NCBI RefSeq assembly: GCF_030815405.1
Contig: NZ_JAUSWX010000001.1
Span: forward strand, 2,790,001 to 2,854,000
Direction of reading: 5' to 3'
DNA length: 64,000 nucleotides
Source of the DNA: Agromyces albus
GTDB taxonomy: Bacteria > Actinomycetota > Actinomycetes > Actinomycetales > Microbacteriaceae
The notes beneath the pieces were generated by a model that was given only the letters and a program-made list of their open reading frames with translations, was not told where the DNA came from and did not search any database. The position numbers were made by a program, and so were the translations under genes. Numbering within the stretch: position 1 is the first letter of the stretch; each line of letters opens with the position of its first letter. Positions 9,618 to 24,609 of this stretch are shown piece by piece.

Positions 9618-9647
9618 GAAGGGCCCCGGATCGCTCCGGGGCCCTTC
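9618..9647. terminator. Bidirectional hairpin between esterase and rpoC
   Basis: Perfect 13-bp inverted repeat (GAAGGGCCCCGGA / TCCGGGGCCCTTC) with a TCGC loop, in the 77-bp gap between the convergent esterase gene and rpoC. The stem is very GC-rich and neither side has a long T run. It probably ends transcription from both directions, as is usual for actinobacterial intrinsic terminators. Confidence 0.8.
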
Positions 9648-9661
9648 AGTCGTTTCGGTGA

Positions 9662-13558
<3,897 letters not shown>

Positions 13559-13599
13559 TTTCTCTCCTAGAAAAGTCTCAGTCGTCGTTCTGGCCGGGT

Positions 13600-17091
<3,492 letters not shown>

Positions 17092-17246
17092 GTGAATTAA
17101 CCTCCATCGACCCCGTCGGGCCGGTTCACTGTCGGTAGCGGAGAGTGGTACCCCTCAGACGTATGCGAATGCTCGAGGTTCATAACCCCGGCACGCAAAG
17201 CCGACCGCAATATGAAGGCATGGTGGGTCTGGGAGCGCAAAGGTTA

Positions 17247-17275
17247 ACTATATGTCGATCGCGGCCCCGTGTCCA
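17247..17275 (-). promoter_or_regulatory. rpoBC housekeeping promoter
   Basis: On the minus strand TGGACA (17270-17275) and TATAGT (17247-17252) are separated by exactly 17 bp, a near-consensus sigma-70-type promoter. The predicted start site near 17240 gives a ~150-nt untranslated leader before the rpoB ATG. The -35 box is only 8 bp from that of the divergent promoter at 17284-17312. Confidence 0.75.
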
Positions 17276-17283
17276 GTCGAATC

Positions 17284-17312
17284 TTGACCTCTTCGCAAAA
17301 CTCGGGTATAAC
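17284..17312 (+). promoter_or_regulatory. Strong divergent promoter for the spermidine-synthase-like genes
   Basis: TTGACC (17284-17289), 17-bp spacer, TATAAC (17307-17312) on the plus strand, close to the sigma-70 consensus. Predicted start near 17319 and a leader of about 70 nt with a small inverted repeat (CCCGAA...TTCGGG) before the ATG at 17388. Confidence 0.75.
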
Positions 17313-17387
17313 CCAGCTTCGCCCCCCGAATGAGGGCTCCTTCGGGCGTTTTCCGCCGACCTGGGGACGTCGTGCCACGATGCATGC

Positions 17388-18146
17388 ATGGCCGAGCGCA
17401 TCGAGTTCGAGGCCGACGTGTTCACGCCGTCGGGCCTCACGCTGCTCGTCGACGGCACGGCGCAGTCGCACGTCGACCCCGTTGATCCGACGCGCCTCTT
17501 CTTCGAGTACGTCCGGCGCATCGGACACGTGCTCGACGCCATGCGGCCGGCACGGGAGCCGATCTCTGCGGTGCACCTCGGCGGCGGCGCGCTCACGCTT
17601 CCTCGGTACGTCGCCGCGACCCGGCCGGGCTCCACACAGCTCGTGGTCGACCACGACGCCGAGGTCATGGCGATCGTGCTGAGTCGGCTCCCCCTCCCAG
17701 TCGGCTCCGGCATCGAGATCCTCGTCGCGGATGCGCGCGAGGTGCTCCTTCCGCTCACGGAGCGGCCACCGGCTGATGTCGTCGTGGTCGATCTCTACGC
17801 CCGGCTCGAGGCGCCCGCGTTCGTCGACGAGCCGTCGTTCATGGCCGGATGCCTCGCCATCCTGGCGCCGTCGGGGCTCGTCGTCGTGAACGTCGCCGAC
17901 GCCCCCGGCCTCGCACGGCTCCGGGCGCAGGCTCGCGCCCTCGCCCGCGCCGACCCCAGGGCAGTGCTCCTGATCGCCGGCGACCCGGCGGTGCTGTCGG
18001 GCGCGGAGGAGGGCAACGCGATCCTCATCGCCGCGCCCGGAGGCCTCCCCGCCGGTCTCGAGGAGCGGCTGCTCGAGGCAGGACCGTTCCCCGCGGCCGT
18101 CCTCGCAGGGCATCGCCTCGACACGGTGCTGTGGAGCGCGTGCTGA
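17388..18146 (+). CDS. Spermidine-synthase-like methyltransferase-fold protein, copy 1
   Basis: 252 residues. Rossmann-type fold with the nucleotide-binding stretch VHLGGGALTLPRYVAATRPG (about residues 63-82), an acidic strand end (LVVDHDAEV) and a VADAREVL segment, the pattern of spermine/spermidine synthase-like proteins that occur widely in actinobacteria. It is shorter than true spermidine synthases and lacks their classical GGGDGG loop, so polyamine synthesis is unproven. The next gene is a clear paralogue and shares the VHLGGGALTLPRYVAATRPGS core, so the pair arose by tandem duplication. No good ribosome site precedes the ATG; expression comes from the strong promoter upstream. Confidence 0.75.
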   Translation: MAERIEFEADVFTPSGLTLLVDGTAQSHVDPVDPTRLFFEYVRRIGHVLDAMRPAREPISAVHLGGGALTLPRYVAATRPGSTQLVVDHDAEVMAIVLSRLPLPVGSGIEILVADAREVLLPLTERPPADVVVVDLYARLEAPAFVDEPSFMAGCLAILAPSGLVVVNVADAPGLARLRAQARALARADPRAVLLIAGDPAVLSGAEEGNAILIAAPGGLPAGLEERLLEAGPFPAAVLAGHRLDTVLWSAC

Positions 18147-18182
18147 GCGCGGGCGACGGCGCCCGCTCGCGCGGCGGGTAGC

Positions 18183-19052
18183 GTGGCATCCGTGCCAGAT
18201 CTCGAACGCCGCCTCGCCGTGAGCGGGCATCTCGCGCGCCTCGAGGAGTCCCGGCAGGTGACCGGCTCGTGGACGCTCTACGTCGACGGCACGCCGCAAT
18301 CGCACGTCGAGCTCGACCGGCCCGACTGGCTCGGCTTCGAATACGTGCGGCGCATCGGTCACGCCGTCGATCTCGTGCGGCCAGAGGGGCAGCCGATCAC
18401 GGCGGTGCACCTCGGCGGCGGCGCGCTCACGCTCCCGCGCTACGTCGCAGCGACGCGGCCCGGTTCGCGCCAGCAGGTGGTCGAGCTCGAGAGCGACCTC
18501 GTCGAGTTCGTGCGCGAGCACCTGCCACTCCCCCGCGGGGCGCAGGTGCGGGTGCGGCACGGCGATGCCCGCGAGGTGCTCGCGAAGCTGCCGGGCGGTC
18601 TCGACGGCGCCGTCGACATCGCGATCGTCGACATCTTCTCGGGCGCTCGCACTCCCGCGCACGTGACGAGCGCCGAGTTCTACGGCCTCGTGTCGCCCAG
18701 GCTCGCGCCCGGCGGCATCCTCGCCGTGAACGTGGCCGATGGCGCCGGCCTGGGTTTCGCGCGCTCGCAGGCAGCGACGCTCGCGCACGTGTTCGGGCAC
18801 CTGGCGATCGCGGCCGACACGTCGATGCTGAAGGGCCGGCGCTTCGGCAACGTCGTCATGTACGCCTCGCACGACGAGCTGCCGTTCGCAGGGATGCCGC
18901 GGCGGCTCGCGAGCGATCCTGCCCCCGCGAAGCTCGTCGACGGCGAGGAACTGCGCCGCTTCATCGCGGGCGCCCCGGTGGTGACGGATGCCACGGCGGT
19001 GCCCTCACCGCCGCCCGCGAGATCGGTGTTCCTCTCGAAGCCCCGCGGCTGA
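18183..19052 (+). CDS. Spermidine-synthase-like methyltransferase-fold protein, copy 2
   Basis: 289 residues from GTG 18183 (GTG 18192 also possible; neither has a strong ribosome site). Same fold and motifs as the preceding gene (FEYVRRIGHAVD, VHLGGGALTLPRYVAATRPG, RHGDAREVL, VDIFSGA), with a longer N terminus and a C-terminal extension of about 40 residues. The VDIFSGA...P segment after strand 4 corresponds to the acidic catalytic region of aminopropyltransferases, so this copy looks nearer to an active enzyme than copy 1. Substrate unknown. Convergent with pxpC. Confidence 0.8.
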   Translation: MASVPDLERRLAVSGHLARLEESRQVTGSWTLYVDGTPQSHVELDRPDWLGFEYVRRIGHAVDLVRPEGQPITAVHLGGGALTLPRYVAATRPGSRQQVVELESDLVEFVREHLPLPRGAQVRVRHGDAREVLAKLPGGLDGAVDIAIVDIFSGARTPAHVTSAEFYGLVSPRLAPGGILAVNVADGAGLGFARSQAATLAHVFGHLAIAADTSMLKGRRFGNVVMYASHDELPFAGMPRRLASDPAPAKLVDGEELRRFIAGAPVVTDATAVPSPPPARSVFLSKPRG

Positions 19053-19113
19053 CGGGGCATCCGCTCGTCGCCACGCTCGTACTCGCGTGCCGCGTTGCTG
19101 CGCGCTCGGCCGC

Positions 19114-19974
19114 TCACGCGTGCCGGAAGCGCAGCTCCTGCCCGGGCCGGAGCTGCGCGACCGCATCGAGCGAGCCCGGCGCGACGATCGCGATGACGGG
19201 GTAGCCGCCCGTCACGGGTCGGTCGGCGAGCAGGACCGTGGGGGCACCGCCGCCGGCCACCTGAATCGAGCCCGGCACCGTCGCCTCGCTCGCGAGCTCG
19301 CCCTGGATGCGACGCTCGAGCGGCGGGCCGACGAGCCGCGCCCCGATGCGGTCGGCCTGCTCGGAGAGCCGCCACGGCGAGTCGAAGAGCACGGCGAGCG
19401 CGGAATCGGTGAACCACTCGGCTCGGGGTCCGGGCAGTAGGGCGATCGTCACCTGGCCGTCGGGCGGCGGGAAGGCCGCCTCCTGGTCGAGCAGGGGCAC
19501 GGATGCCGCGGGCTCCGGCCCGATCGCGAGCACCTGCCCCGCCTCGACCGCGTCGGGCCCGATCGCGGCGAGGGTGTCGCGCGACCGCGAGCCGAGCACC
19601 GGCGGAACCTCGATGCCGCCGCGCACGCCGAGCACGTACCGGATGCCGCGTTCGGCCATGCCCACCTCGAGCACCGAGCCGTCGGTCGCCCTCGCCGCCG
19701 TGTAGGGCGCGACGGGTCGGCCGTCGAGCGTCACGGGACCCCACGCACCCGTCACCGCGAACCACGCCTCGCCGTCGAAGCGCGCCCGGAAGCCGCCGAC
19801 GAGGAGCTCGAGTGCGGCGAGCCCGTCGGGATTGCCGACGAGCCGGTTGGCGAGCCGCAGGGCGCCGCGGTCGAGCGCTCCCGAACCTGCGACGCCGAGA
19901 TGGGCGAGGCCGGGTCGCCCGACGTCCTCGACGAGGGCGAGCGGGCCGGGCTGCTCGACGCGCAGCCGGGTCAT
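19114..19974 (-). CDS. pxpC: 5-oxoprolinase subunit C (biotin-dependent carboxylase-like)
   Basis: 286 residues; its ATG overlaps the stop of pxpB (ATGA). N terminus LRVEQPGPLALVEDVGRPG is the hallmark of the KipA/AHS2 domain, followed by GSGALDRGALRLANRLVGN. With PxpA and PxpB it forms the prokaryotic ATP-dependent 5-oxoprolinase that opens pyroglutamate, a damage product of glutamine, to glutamate. Last gene of the pxpABC operon. Confidence 0.93.
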   Translation of the reverse strand: MTRLRVEQPGPLALVEDVGRPGLAHLGVAGSGALDRGALRLANRLVGNPDGLAALELLVGGFRARFDGEAWFAVTGAWGPVTLDGRPVAPYTAARATDGSVLEVGMAERGIRYVLGVRGGIEVPPVLGSRSRDTLAAIGPDAVEAGQVLAIGPEPAASVPLLDQEAAFPPPDGQVTIALLPGPRAEWFTDSALAVLFDSPWRLSEQADRIGARLVGPPLERRIQGELASEATVPGSIQVAGGGAPTVLLADRPVTGGYPVIAIVAPGSLDAVAQLRPGQELRFRHA

Positions 19975-20603
19975 CCTGCGCCGACCGCCTCGAACCGCAC
20001 GCGCCGGCCGGGCAGGAGGACCGCCGGGGGCTGCGCCTCGGGATTCCAGAGCTCGGCACCGGTGCGACCGATGAGCCGCCACCCGCCTGGACTCTGCCTC
20101 GGATAGACCCCGCCGAACGATCCGGCGAGCGCGACCGAACCGGCCGGCACGCGAGTGCGCGGCGCGTCGAGCCGGGGCACCTCGAAGGGCCAGTCGTCGC
20201 TCACGAGATAGCCGAAGCCGGGCGCGAATCCGCCGAACGCGACCCGCCACTCGATCGAGGAGTGGAGCTCGACGAGGGCGTCGGCCGTGACGCCGAGGAG
20301 CGAGGCGGTCGTGCGCAGGTCGGGCCCGTCGTAGGTCACCCGGATCGTGACACCGTCGGCGGCCCGACCGGCCGAACGGGCGGCCGCCTCCGCCGGGATG
20401 CGGCGCACCCACGTCGCAGCCGATTCGAGCGGCAGCGTTGCGGGGTCGACGGCGACGAGGATCGTGCGCGCCGCCGGCACGAGCTCGACGACGCCGGGCT
20501 GGTCGCTCGCGGCGAGGGCGTCGTGCAGTGCGAGCACCTCGTCGAGGCTGTCGCACTCGACGAGGAGGGCGGAATCGCCGCTCGGCAGCAGCCGGCGGCT
20601 CAC
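19971..20603 (-). CDS. pxpB: 5-oxoprolinase subunit B (KipI/AHS1 family)
   Basis: 210 residues. The GTG start overlaps the pxpA stop (GTGA) and begins SRRLLPSGDSALLVE, as expected for allophanate-hydrolase subunit 1-like proteins. The core motif FGGFAPGFGYL and the later PRTRVPAGSVALAGSFGGVYP are the family signatures. Works with PxpA and PxpC; the alternative reading as a KipI-type kinase inhibitor is less likely given the pxpABC context. Confidence 0.93.
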   Translation of the reverse strand: MSRRLLPSGDSALLVECDSLDEVLALHDALAASDQPGVVELVPAARTILVAVDPATLPLESAATWVRRIPAEAAARSAGRAADGVTIRVTYDGPDLRTTASLLGVTADALVELHSSIEWRVAFGGFAPGFGYLVSDDWPFEVPRLDAPRTRVPAGSVALAGSFGGVYPRQSPGGWRLIGRTGAELWNPEAQPPAVLLPGRRVRFEAVGAG

Positions 20604-21361
20604 GCGAACGCCTCGATCGCGATGCCGGCGCCTTCGAGCGCGGCGCGCACCGCGCGGGCGATCGCGACCGCCCCGGGGGTGTCGCCGTGCAGGCACAGCG
20701 AGTCGGGGGCGAGTTCGACACGGCTGCCGTCGTCGGCCGTGATGCCGCCCGTCTCGGCGAGCTCGAGGGCGCGGTCGGCGGCGGCGGCCGGGTCGTCGAC
20801 GATCGCGCCGGGTTCGCCCCGCGGCACGAGCGAGCCGTCGGCCACGTACCCGCGGTCGGCGAAGGCCTCGCGGGCGAACCGGAGTCCCGCGGCATCCGCG
20901 GCCCGCTCGAGTGCGCTCGACGGCGAGCCGAGCAGGGGCAGGGTCGGCTCGAAGGCGGCGACCGCCTCGGCGAACGCGTGTGCCGCCCGTTCGTCGGCGC
21001 CGAGACGGTGATAGAGCGCACCGTGCGCCTTCACGTAGCGCACCTGCACACCGACAGCCCGGGCGACGCCATCGAGCGCGCCGAGCTGCGCGAGGAGCTC
21101 GGCCGCGAGCTCGGCCGGGCTCGTGTCGAGCGCGCGCCGGCCGAACCCGGCGAGGTCGCGGTAGCCGGGGTGCGCCCCGAGGGCGACGTCGTGGCGGGCC
21201 GCGAGGCGGGCGCTCGAGAGCATCGTCACCGGGTCTCCGGCGTGGAAGCCGCACGCGACGTTGGCGCTCGAGACGAGGGCGAACATGGCCTCGTCGTCGC
21301 CGATGCGCCACGCGCCGAACGATTCGCCGAGGTCGCTGTTCAGGTCGATCGTCGGCTGCAT
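20600..21361 (-). CDS. pxpA: 5-oxoprolinase subunit A (LamB/YcsF family)
   Basis: 253 residues beginning MQPTIDLNSDLGESFG, the family hallmark, then SSANVACGFHAGDP and GAHPGYRDLAGFGRR (metal/substrate-binding loops) and VKAHGALYH. First gene of the operon with pxpB and pxpC, all overlapping by 4 bp, so the three subunits are likely made in equal amounts. Divergent from the sugar-dehydrogenase lipoprotein 49 bp away. Confidence 0.95.
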   Translation of the reverse strand: MQPTIDLNSDLGESFGAWRIGDDEAMFALVSSANVACGFHAGDPVTMLSSARLAARHDVALGAHPGYRDLAGFGRRALDTSPAELAAELLAQLGALDGVARAVGVQVRYVKAHGALYHRLGADERAAHAFAEAVAAFEPTLPLLGSPSSALERAADAAGLRFAREAFADRGYVADGSLVPRGEPGAIVDDPAAAADRALELAETGGITADDGSRVELAPDSLCLHGDTPGAVAIARAVRAALEGAGIAIEAFA

Positions 21362-21410
21362 GCTCCCATTCTGCCGCGCACGCGGGCAGACTTGGCGCGG
21401 GAGGATTCGG

Positions 21411-22604
21411 ATGCAGGGATTCGGCAGGGCGCGCGGCGGGGCACGAACCGTGGGCTCTCGCCGTGCGGCATCCGCTGCGATCGCCATCGCGACCCTGCTC
21501 GCCGTCGGCGCATGCACGGGCCCACCGGCACCGAACCCCTCGCCCTCGCCCGAGTCGTCGACGCCCGCGCCTGCGTCCGAGCCGCCCAGCACTCCCCCGC
21601 CGGTGCTGCAGCCGAGCGGCGCTCCACAGGTGATCGCAGAGGGACTCGACGCACCGTGGTCGATCCTCCGGCTGCCGAGCGGCGGCGTGCTCGTGAGCGA
21701 GCGCGACACCGCGAACATCGTCGAGGTGCTCGGCGACGGCTCCGTGCGGGTCGCGGGCACCGTGCCCGGCGTCGCTCCGGGCGGCGAGGGCGGGCTGCTC
21801 GGACTCGCATTCCTGCCGGGCGACGGCGACCGGCCCGACCTCGTCTACGCGTATCACACCGCGGCATCCGACAACCGGATCGTGCGGATGCCCCTCACGG
21901 GCGCCGTCGGCTCCCTCGCGCTCGGCGACCCGGAGCCGATCCTCACGGGCATCCCCGCGGCGGGGAACCACAACGGCGGCCGCATCGCGTTCGGGCCCGA
22001 CGGGTTCCTCTACGCCACCGCCGGCGACGCCGGCGATCGCGACGCCGCACAGGACCCAGGTGCCCTCGCCGGCAAGATCCTGCGGATGACGCCCGACGGC
22101 CAGGCAGCGCCCGGCAATCCGTTCGGCAATCTCACCTGGTCGTTCGGCCATCGCAACCCGCAGGGCATCGCCTGGGATGCCGCCGGCCAGCTGTGGGCGG
22201 CCGAGTTCGGCCAGAACGCCTGGGACGAGCTCAACCGCATCACGCCGGGCGGCAACTACGGCTGGCCCGTCGTGGAGGGCCAGGCGGGCGACGCCCGATT
22301 CACCGACCCCGTCGCGCAGTGGGGCACGGAGGAGGCGAGCCCGAGCGGACTTGCGATCGTCGGCGACACGCTCTTCCTCGCCGCGCTCCGCGGGGAGCGC
22401 TTGTGGACGATCGCGCCGGCCACCTCGGGCGCACCGCTCGCGACCGCGCCATGGTTCGTCGGCGAGCTGGGTCGCCTCCGCGACGTGACCGCCGGCCCCG
22501 ATGGCGACCTGTGGTTCATCAGCAACAACACCGACGGGCGCGGGTCGCCGCGAGAGGGCGACGATCGCCTGTACCGGGTGCCGCTCGTCCCGACGGACGG
22601 CTGA
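21411..22604 (+). CDS. PQQ-dependent sugar dehydrogenase (Gdh/HHIP-like) lipoprotein
   Basis: 397 residues from ATG 21411 with GCGGGAGG upstream. The signal peptide ends in lipobox VGAC, and a Pro/Ser-rich linker (about 35-60) leads to a six-bladed beta-propeller of the soluble glucose/sorbosone dehydrogenase family: GLDAPWSI, GEGGLLGLAF, NHNGGRIAFGPDG, HRNPQGIAWD, AEFGQNAWDELN, PGGNYGWP. The His and Arg/Asn positions that contact pyrroloquinoline quinone and substrate are conserved by eye. It probably oxidises a sugar at the outer membrane face; cofactor dependence is inferred from the family. Confidence 0.9.
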   Translation: MQGFGRARGGARTVGSRRAASAAIAIATLLAVGACTGPPAPNPSPSPESSTPAPASEPPSTPPPVLQPSGAPQVIAEGLDAPWSILRLPSGGVLVSERDTANIVEVLGDGSVRVAGTVPGVAPGGEGGLLGLAFLPGDGDRPDLVYAYHTAASDNRIVRMPLTGAVGSLALGDPEPILTGIPAAGNHNGGRIAFGPDGFLYATAGDAGDRDAAQDPGALAGKILRMTPDGQAAPGNPFGNLTWSFGHRNPQGIAWDAAGQLWAAEFGQNAWDELNRITPGGNYGWPVVEGQAGDARFTDPVAQWGTEEASPSGLAIVGDTLFLAALRGERLWTIAPATSGAPLATAPWFVGELGRLRDVTAGPDGDLWFISNNTDGRGSPREGDDRLYRVPLVPTDG

Positions 22605-22644
22605 AATCCGCGACACCGTCGGTGCGCGGGGATATTCTCATCCC

Positions 22645-23142
22645 ATGGCGGATCTCGAGCGGGTTCGGCGGTGGGCCGAGGCGCTCATCGTGCTGCACCT
22701 CGATCCCGCCGTCTGGAGCTTCGGCTTCGACAACGCCAAGAAGCGCGCCGGCCTCTGCAACTACACAGGCAAGCGCATCTCGGTCTCGAGGTACCTCGCG
22801 GCCCGCTACGACGACGACGAGATCCACCAGATCCTGTTGCACGAGGTCGCGCACGCGATGGCGGGCCCTCGCGCTGGGCACGGACCGAAATGGGCGACGA
22901 TCGCAGCCGAGCTCGGCTACGTCGGCCGGCGCACCCACGACGGCGAGGTCGCCGACGAGCTCGCGCCGTGGGTCGGGCACTGTCCATCGGGCCACGAGCA
23001 TTTCCGATACCGTGAACCGCAGCGACCGCTTAGCTGCGGTCTCTGCCAGCGCCGATTCGACCAGGCGAACCTCATCGTGTGGCGCCGGCGCGAGATCTCG
23101 GCGTCGGTGCGGCGCAAGGCTGCGAGCGCCGCCGCGGGATGA
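22645..23142 (+). CDS. SprT-like zinc metallopeptidase-domain protein
   Basis: 165 residues from ATG 22645. It contains the zinc-binding HEVAH motif with the following AMAGPRAGHGPKW (third ligand His), the signature of SprT/Spartan-like domains, then a small CGLCQRR zinc-ribbon-type pair near the end. SprT-like proteins in bacteria are poorly characterised; the eukaryotic relative Spartan cleaves DNA-protein crosslinks. No ribosome site stronger than GGGGA is seen upstream. Stands alone between unrelated genes. Confidence 0.85.
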   Translation: MADLERVRRWAEALIVLHLDPAVWSFGFDNAKKRAGLCNYTGKRISVSRYLAARYDDDEIHQILLHEVAHAMAGPRAGHGPKWATIAAELGYVGRRTHDGEVADELAPWVGHCPSGHEHFRYREPQRPLSCGLCQRRFDQANLIVWRRREISASVRRKAASAAAG

Positions 23143-23228
23143 CGTGCCTGCTGACGGCATGCCCCCGGTGGACATGTCACGGTCGCCGGCGCGCGGATGC
23201 GGCATCCGTAACCCCATAGGATGGTTGC

Positions 23229-23840
23229 ATGCCCGTCTCCACCGTCTCCATTCCCGTCGGGCAATGGTTCGTCTCACCCGAAGGCACCCGCTGGTGGTTC
23301 GACTCGGGCTCCTTCGCCCTCGACTTCGCCTACACCGGCCGCGTCGGCGACGAACCCGCGCTCGAGCAGCTGCACGCGCCCGACGACCTCACCGCGTGGC
23401 TCGGTGAACGCTTCCCGGTCGCGGTGAGCCCCGCGCGATCCCGCGACCTGTTCGACGCGATCTCGCTGCGCGACGCGATCGGCCGCATGGCCGTCGCCGC
23501 AAGCCGCGGCGCCGAGCCGAGAGCCGTCGACCTCGACCTCGTGAACCTCTACGCCGCCACCCCCGACATCCCGCCCGCCCTTGCGGGCGGGTCGCGCCAG
23601 GCCGGCCGTTCCGTGCACGCCGTCGGCCAGGCGCTCTCCACGATCGCGCGCGACGCCGTCGACCTCTTCGACGCCTCGAACGCCGACCGCATCAGGGAGT
23701 GCAGCGGCAGCGACTGCGCGTTCGTCTACCTCGACACCTCGCGCGCCGCGAGCCGGCGCTGGTGCTCGATGCAGCGCTGCGGCAACCGGGCGAAGGTGCG
23801 GGCGCACCGCGCGCGCAAGGCGGTACAGCCGGCCGCCTGA
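23229..23840 (+). CDS. CGNR zinc-finger (ABATE-domain) protein
   Basis: 203 residues. The N-terminal ~130 residues form the ABATE-type helical domain; the C-terminal zinc finger reads CSGSDCAFVYLDTSR...RRWCSMQRCGNRAKVRAHR, with the diagnostic CGNR. Proteins of this type are presumed DNA-binding regulators in actinobacteria. The ATG lies shortly after an octamer GGCATCCG that recurs through the window. Targets unknown. Confidence 0.88.
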   Translation: MPVSTVSIPVGQWFVSPEGTRWWFDSGSFALDFAYTGRVGDEPALEQLHAPDDLTAWLGERFPVAVSPARSRDLFDAISLRDAIGRMAVAASRGAEPRAVDLDLVNLYAATPDIPPALAGGSRQAGRSVHAVGQALSTIARDAVDLFDASNADRIRECSGSDCAFVYLDTSRAASRRWCSMQRCGNRAKVRAHRARKAVQPAA

Positions 23841-23937
23841 AGCGGATGCCGCGAGCGGCACGCGCGCGGCGGCGAACCCGACAGGCGACGAGTCGTCGAC
23901 CCGGCGCGCACCCCTCCGTGGCGACCCTGCAGCACCA

Positions 23938-24600
23938 TCAGGCGCGGAACGCCCCGTCGCCCAGCTCGGGCACGACTCGCGTGACATCGCGCTCGGTCGC
24001 GGGCCGCACCTCGTCGCGGCGTCCTGCGGCGGCGAGCACGACAGCGCTGCCCGACGCGCTCATGAGGTGGGATGCCGCGTGCTGCAGCCCTTCGAACGCC
24101 GCGCACGCGACGGCGGCCTCAGGTGAGGTGTGGTCGATGCCGATGCCGACGAGCGCGTCGATGACGGCGCCCGCGACGAGCTGGTCCTCGATCGCGAAGC
24201 GGATGCCGCCGCCGTCGGTTCCGGTGAGCGCGTCGGGCGGCTCGCTCGTCAGCTCGCCCGCCGCGACGACGGCGACGATGACGCGCTCACCCCGGTGCTC
24301 CTGCATCGCGAGGATCCGCTCGGCGACGGCGGTGCGGTTGCGCATCGCGGCCGCGAGCACGATCGCGCCGTCGGCGCCGAGTTCGAGCGCGAGCGCGCCC
24401 GTTCCACCGGAGGAGGCGGCATCCGACACGTCGGTGGCGGTGCCGTGCTCGGCCGCCACGACGACCGAGGTGGTGAACGACAGGGCATCGACGAGCACGA
24501 CGACGTGAGCACCGGGCAGGATGCGGCGGCTGCCGGCGGCACCCCAGTCGAACCGGACCTGGTACTTCGCCTGGCCGAAGGCAGCCGCGGAATCGCTCAC
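23938..24600 (-). CDS. 2-phosphosulfolactate phosphatase (ComB) family protein
   Basis: 220 residues matching the ComB fold: VRFDWGAAGSR, VVVLVDALSFTTSVVVAAEHG, LRLAAAMRN-type segment (VLAAAMRNRTAV), and FEGLQHAASHLMSASGSA. In archaea ComB dephosphorylates 2-phosphosulfolactate in coenzyme M synthesis; actinobacterial homologues occur without the rest of that pathway, and none of it is visible here, so the true substrate is unknown. Downstream of and co-oriented with the coiled-coil membrane protein gene. Confidence 0.85.
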   Translation of the reverse strand: MSDSAAAFGQAKYQVRFDWGAAGSRRILPGAHVVVLVDALSFTTSVVVAAEHGTATDVSDAASSGGTGALALELGADGAIVLAAAMRNRTAVAERILAMQEHRGERVIVAVVAAGELTSEPPDALTGTDGGGIRFAIEDQLVAGAVIDALVGIGIDHTSPEAAVACAAFEGLQHAASHLMSASGSAVVLAAAGRRDEVRPATERDVTRVVPELGDGAFRA

Positions 24601-24609
24601 CGCGACAGG

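Noticed and set aside
17092-17240. Ribosomal-protein L10-type leader or attenuator before rpoB
   Set aside because: rplJL is not adjacent, and no L10-binding kink-turn or terminator hairpin was recognised in the leader.
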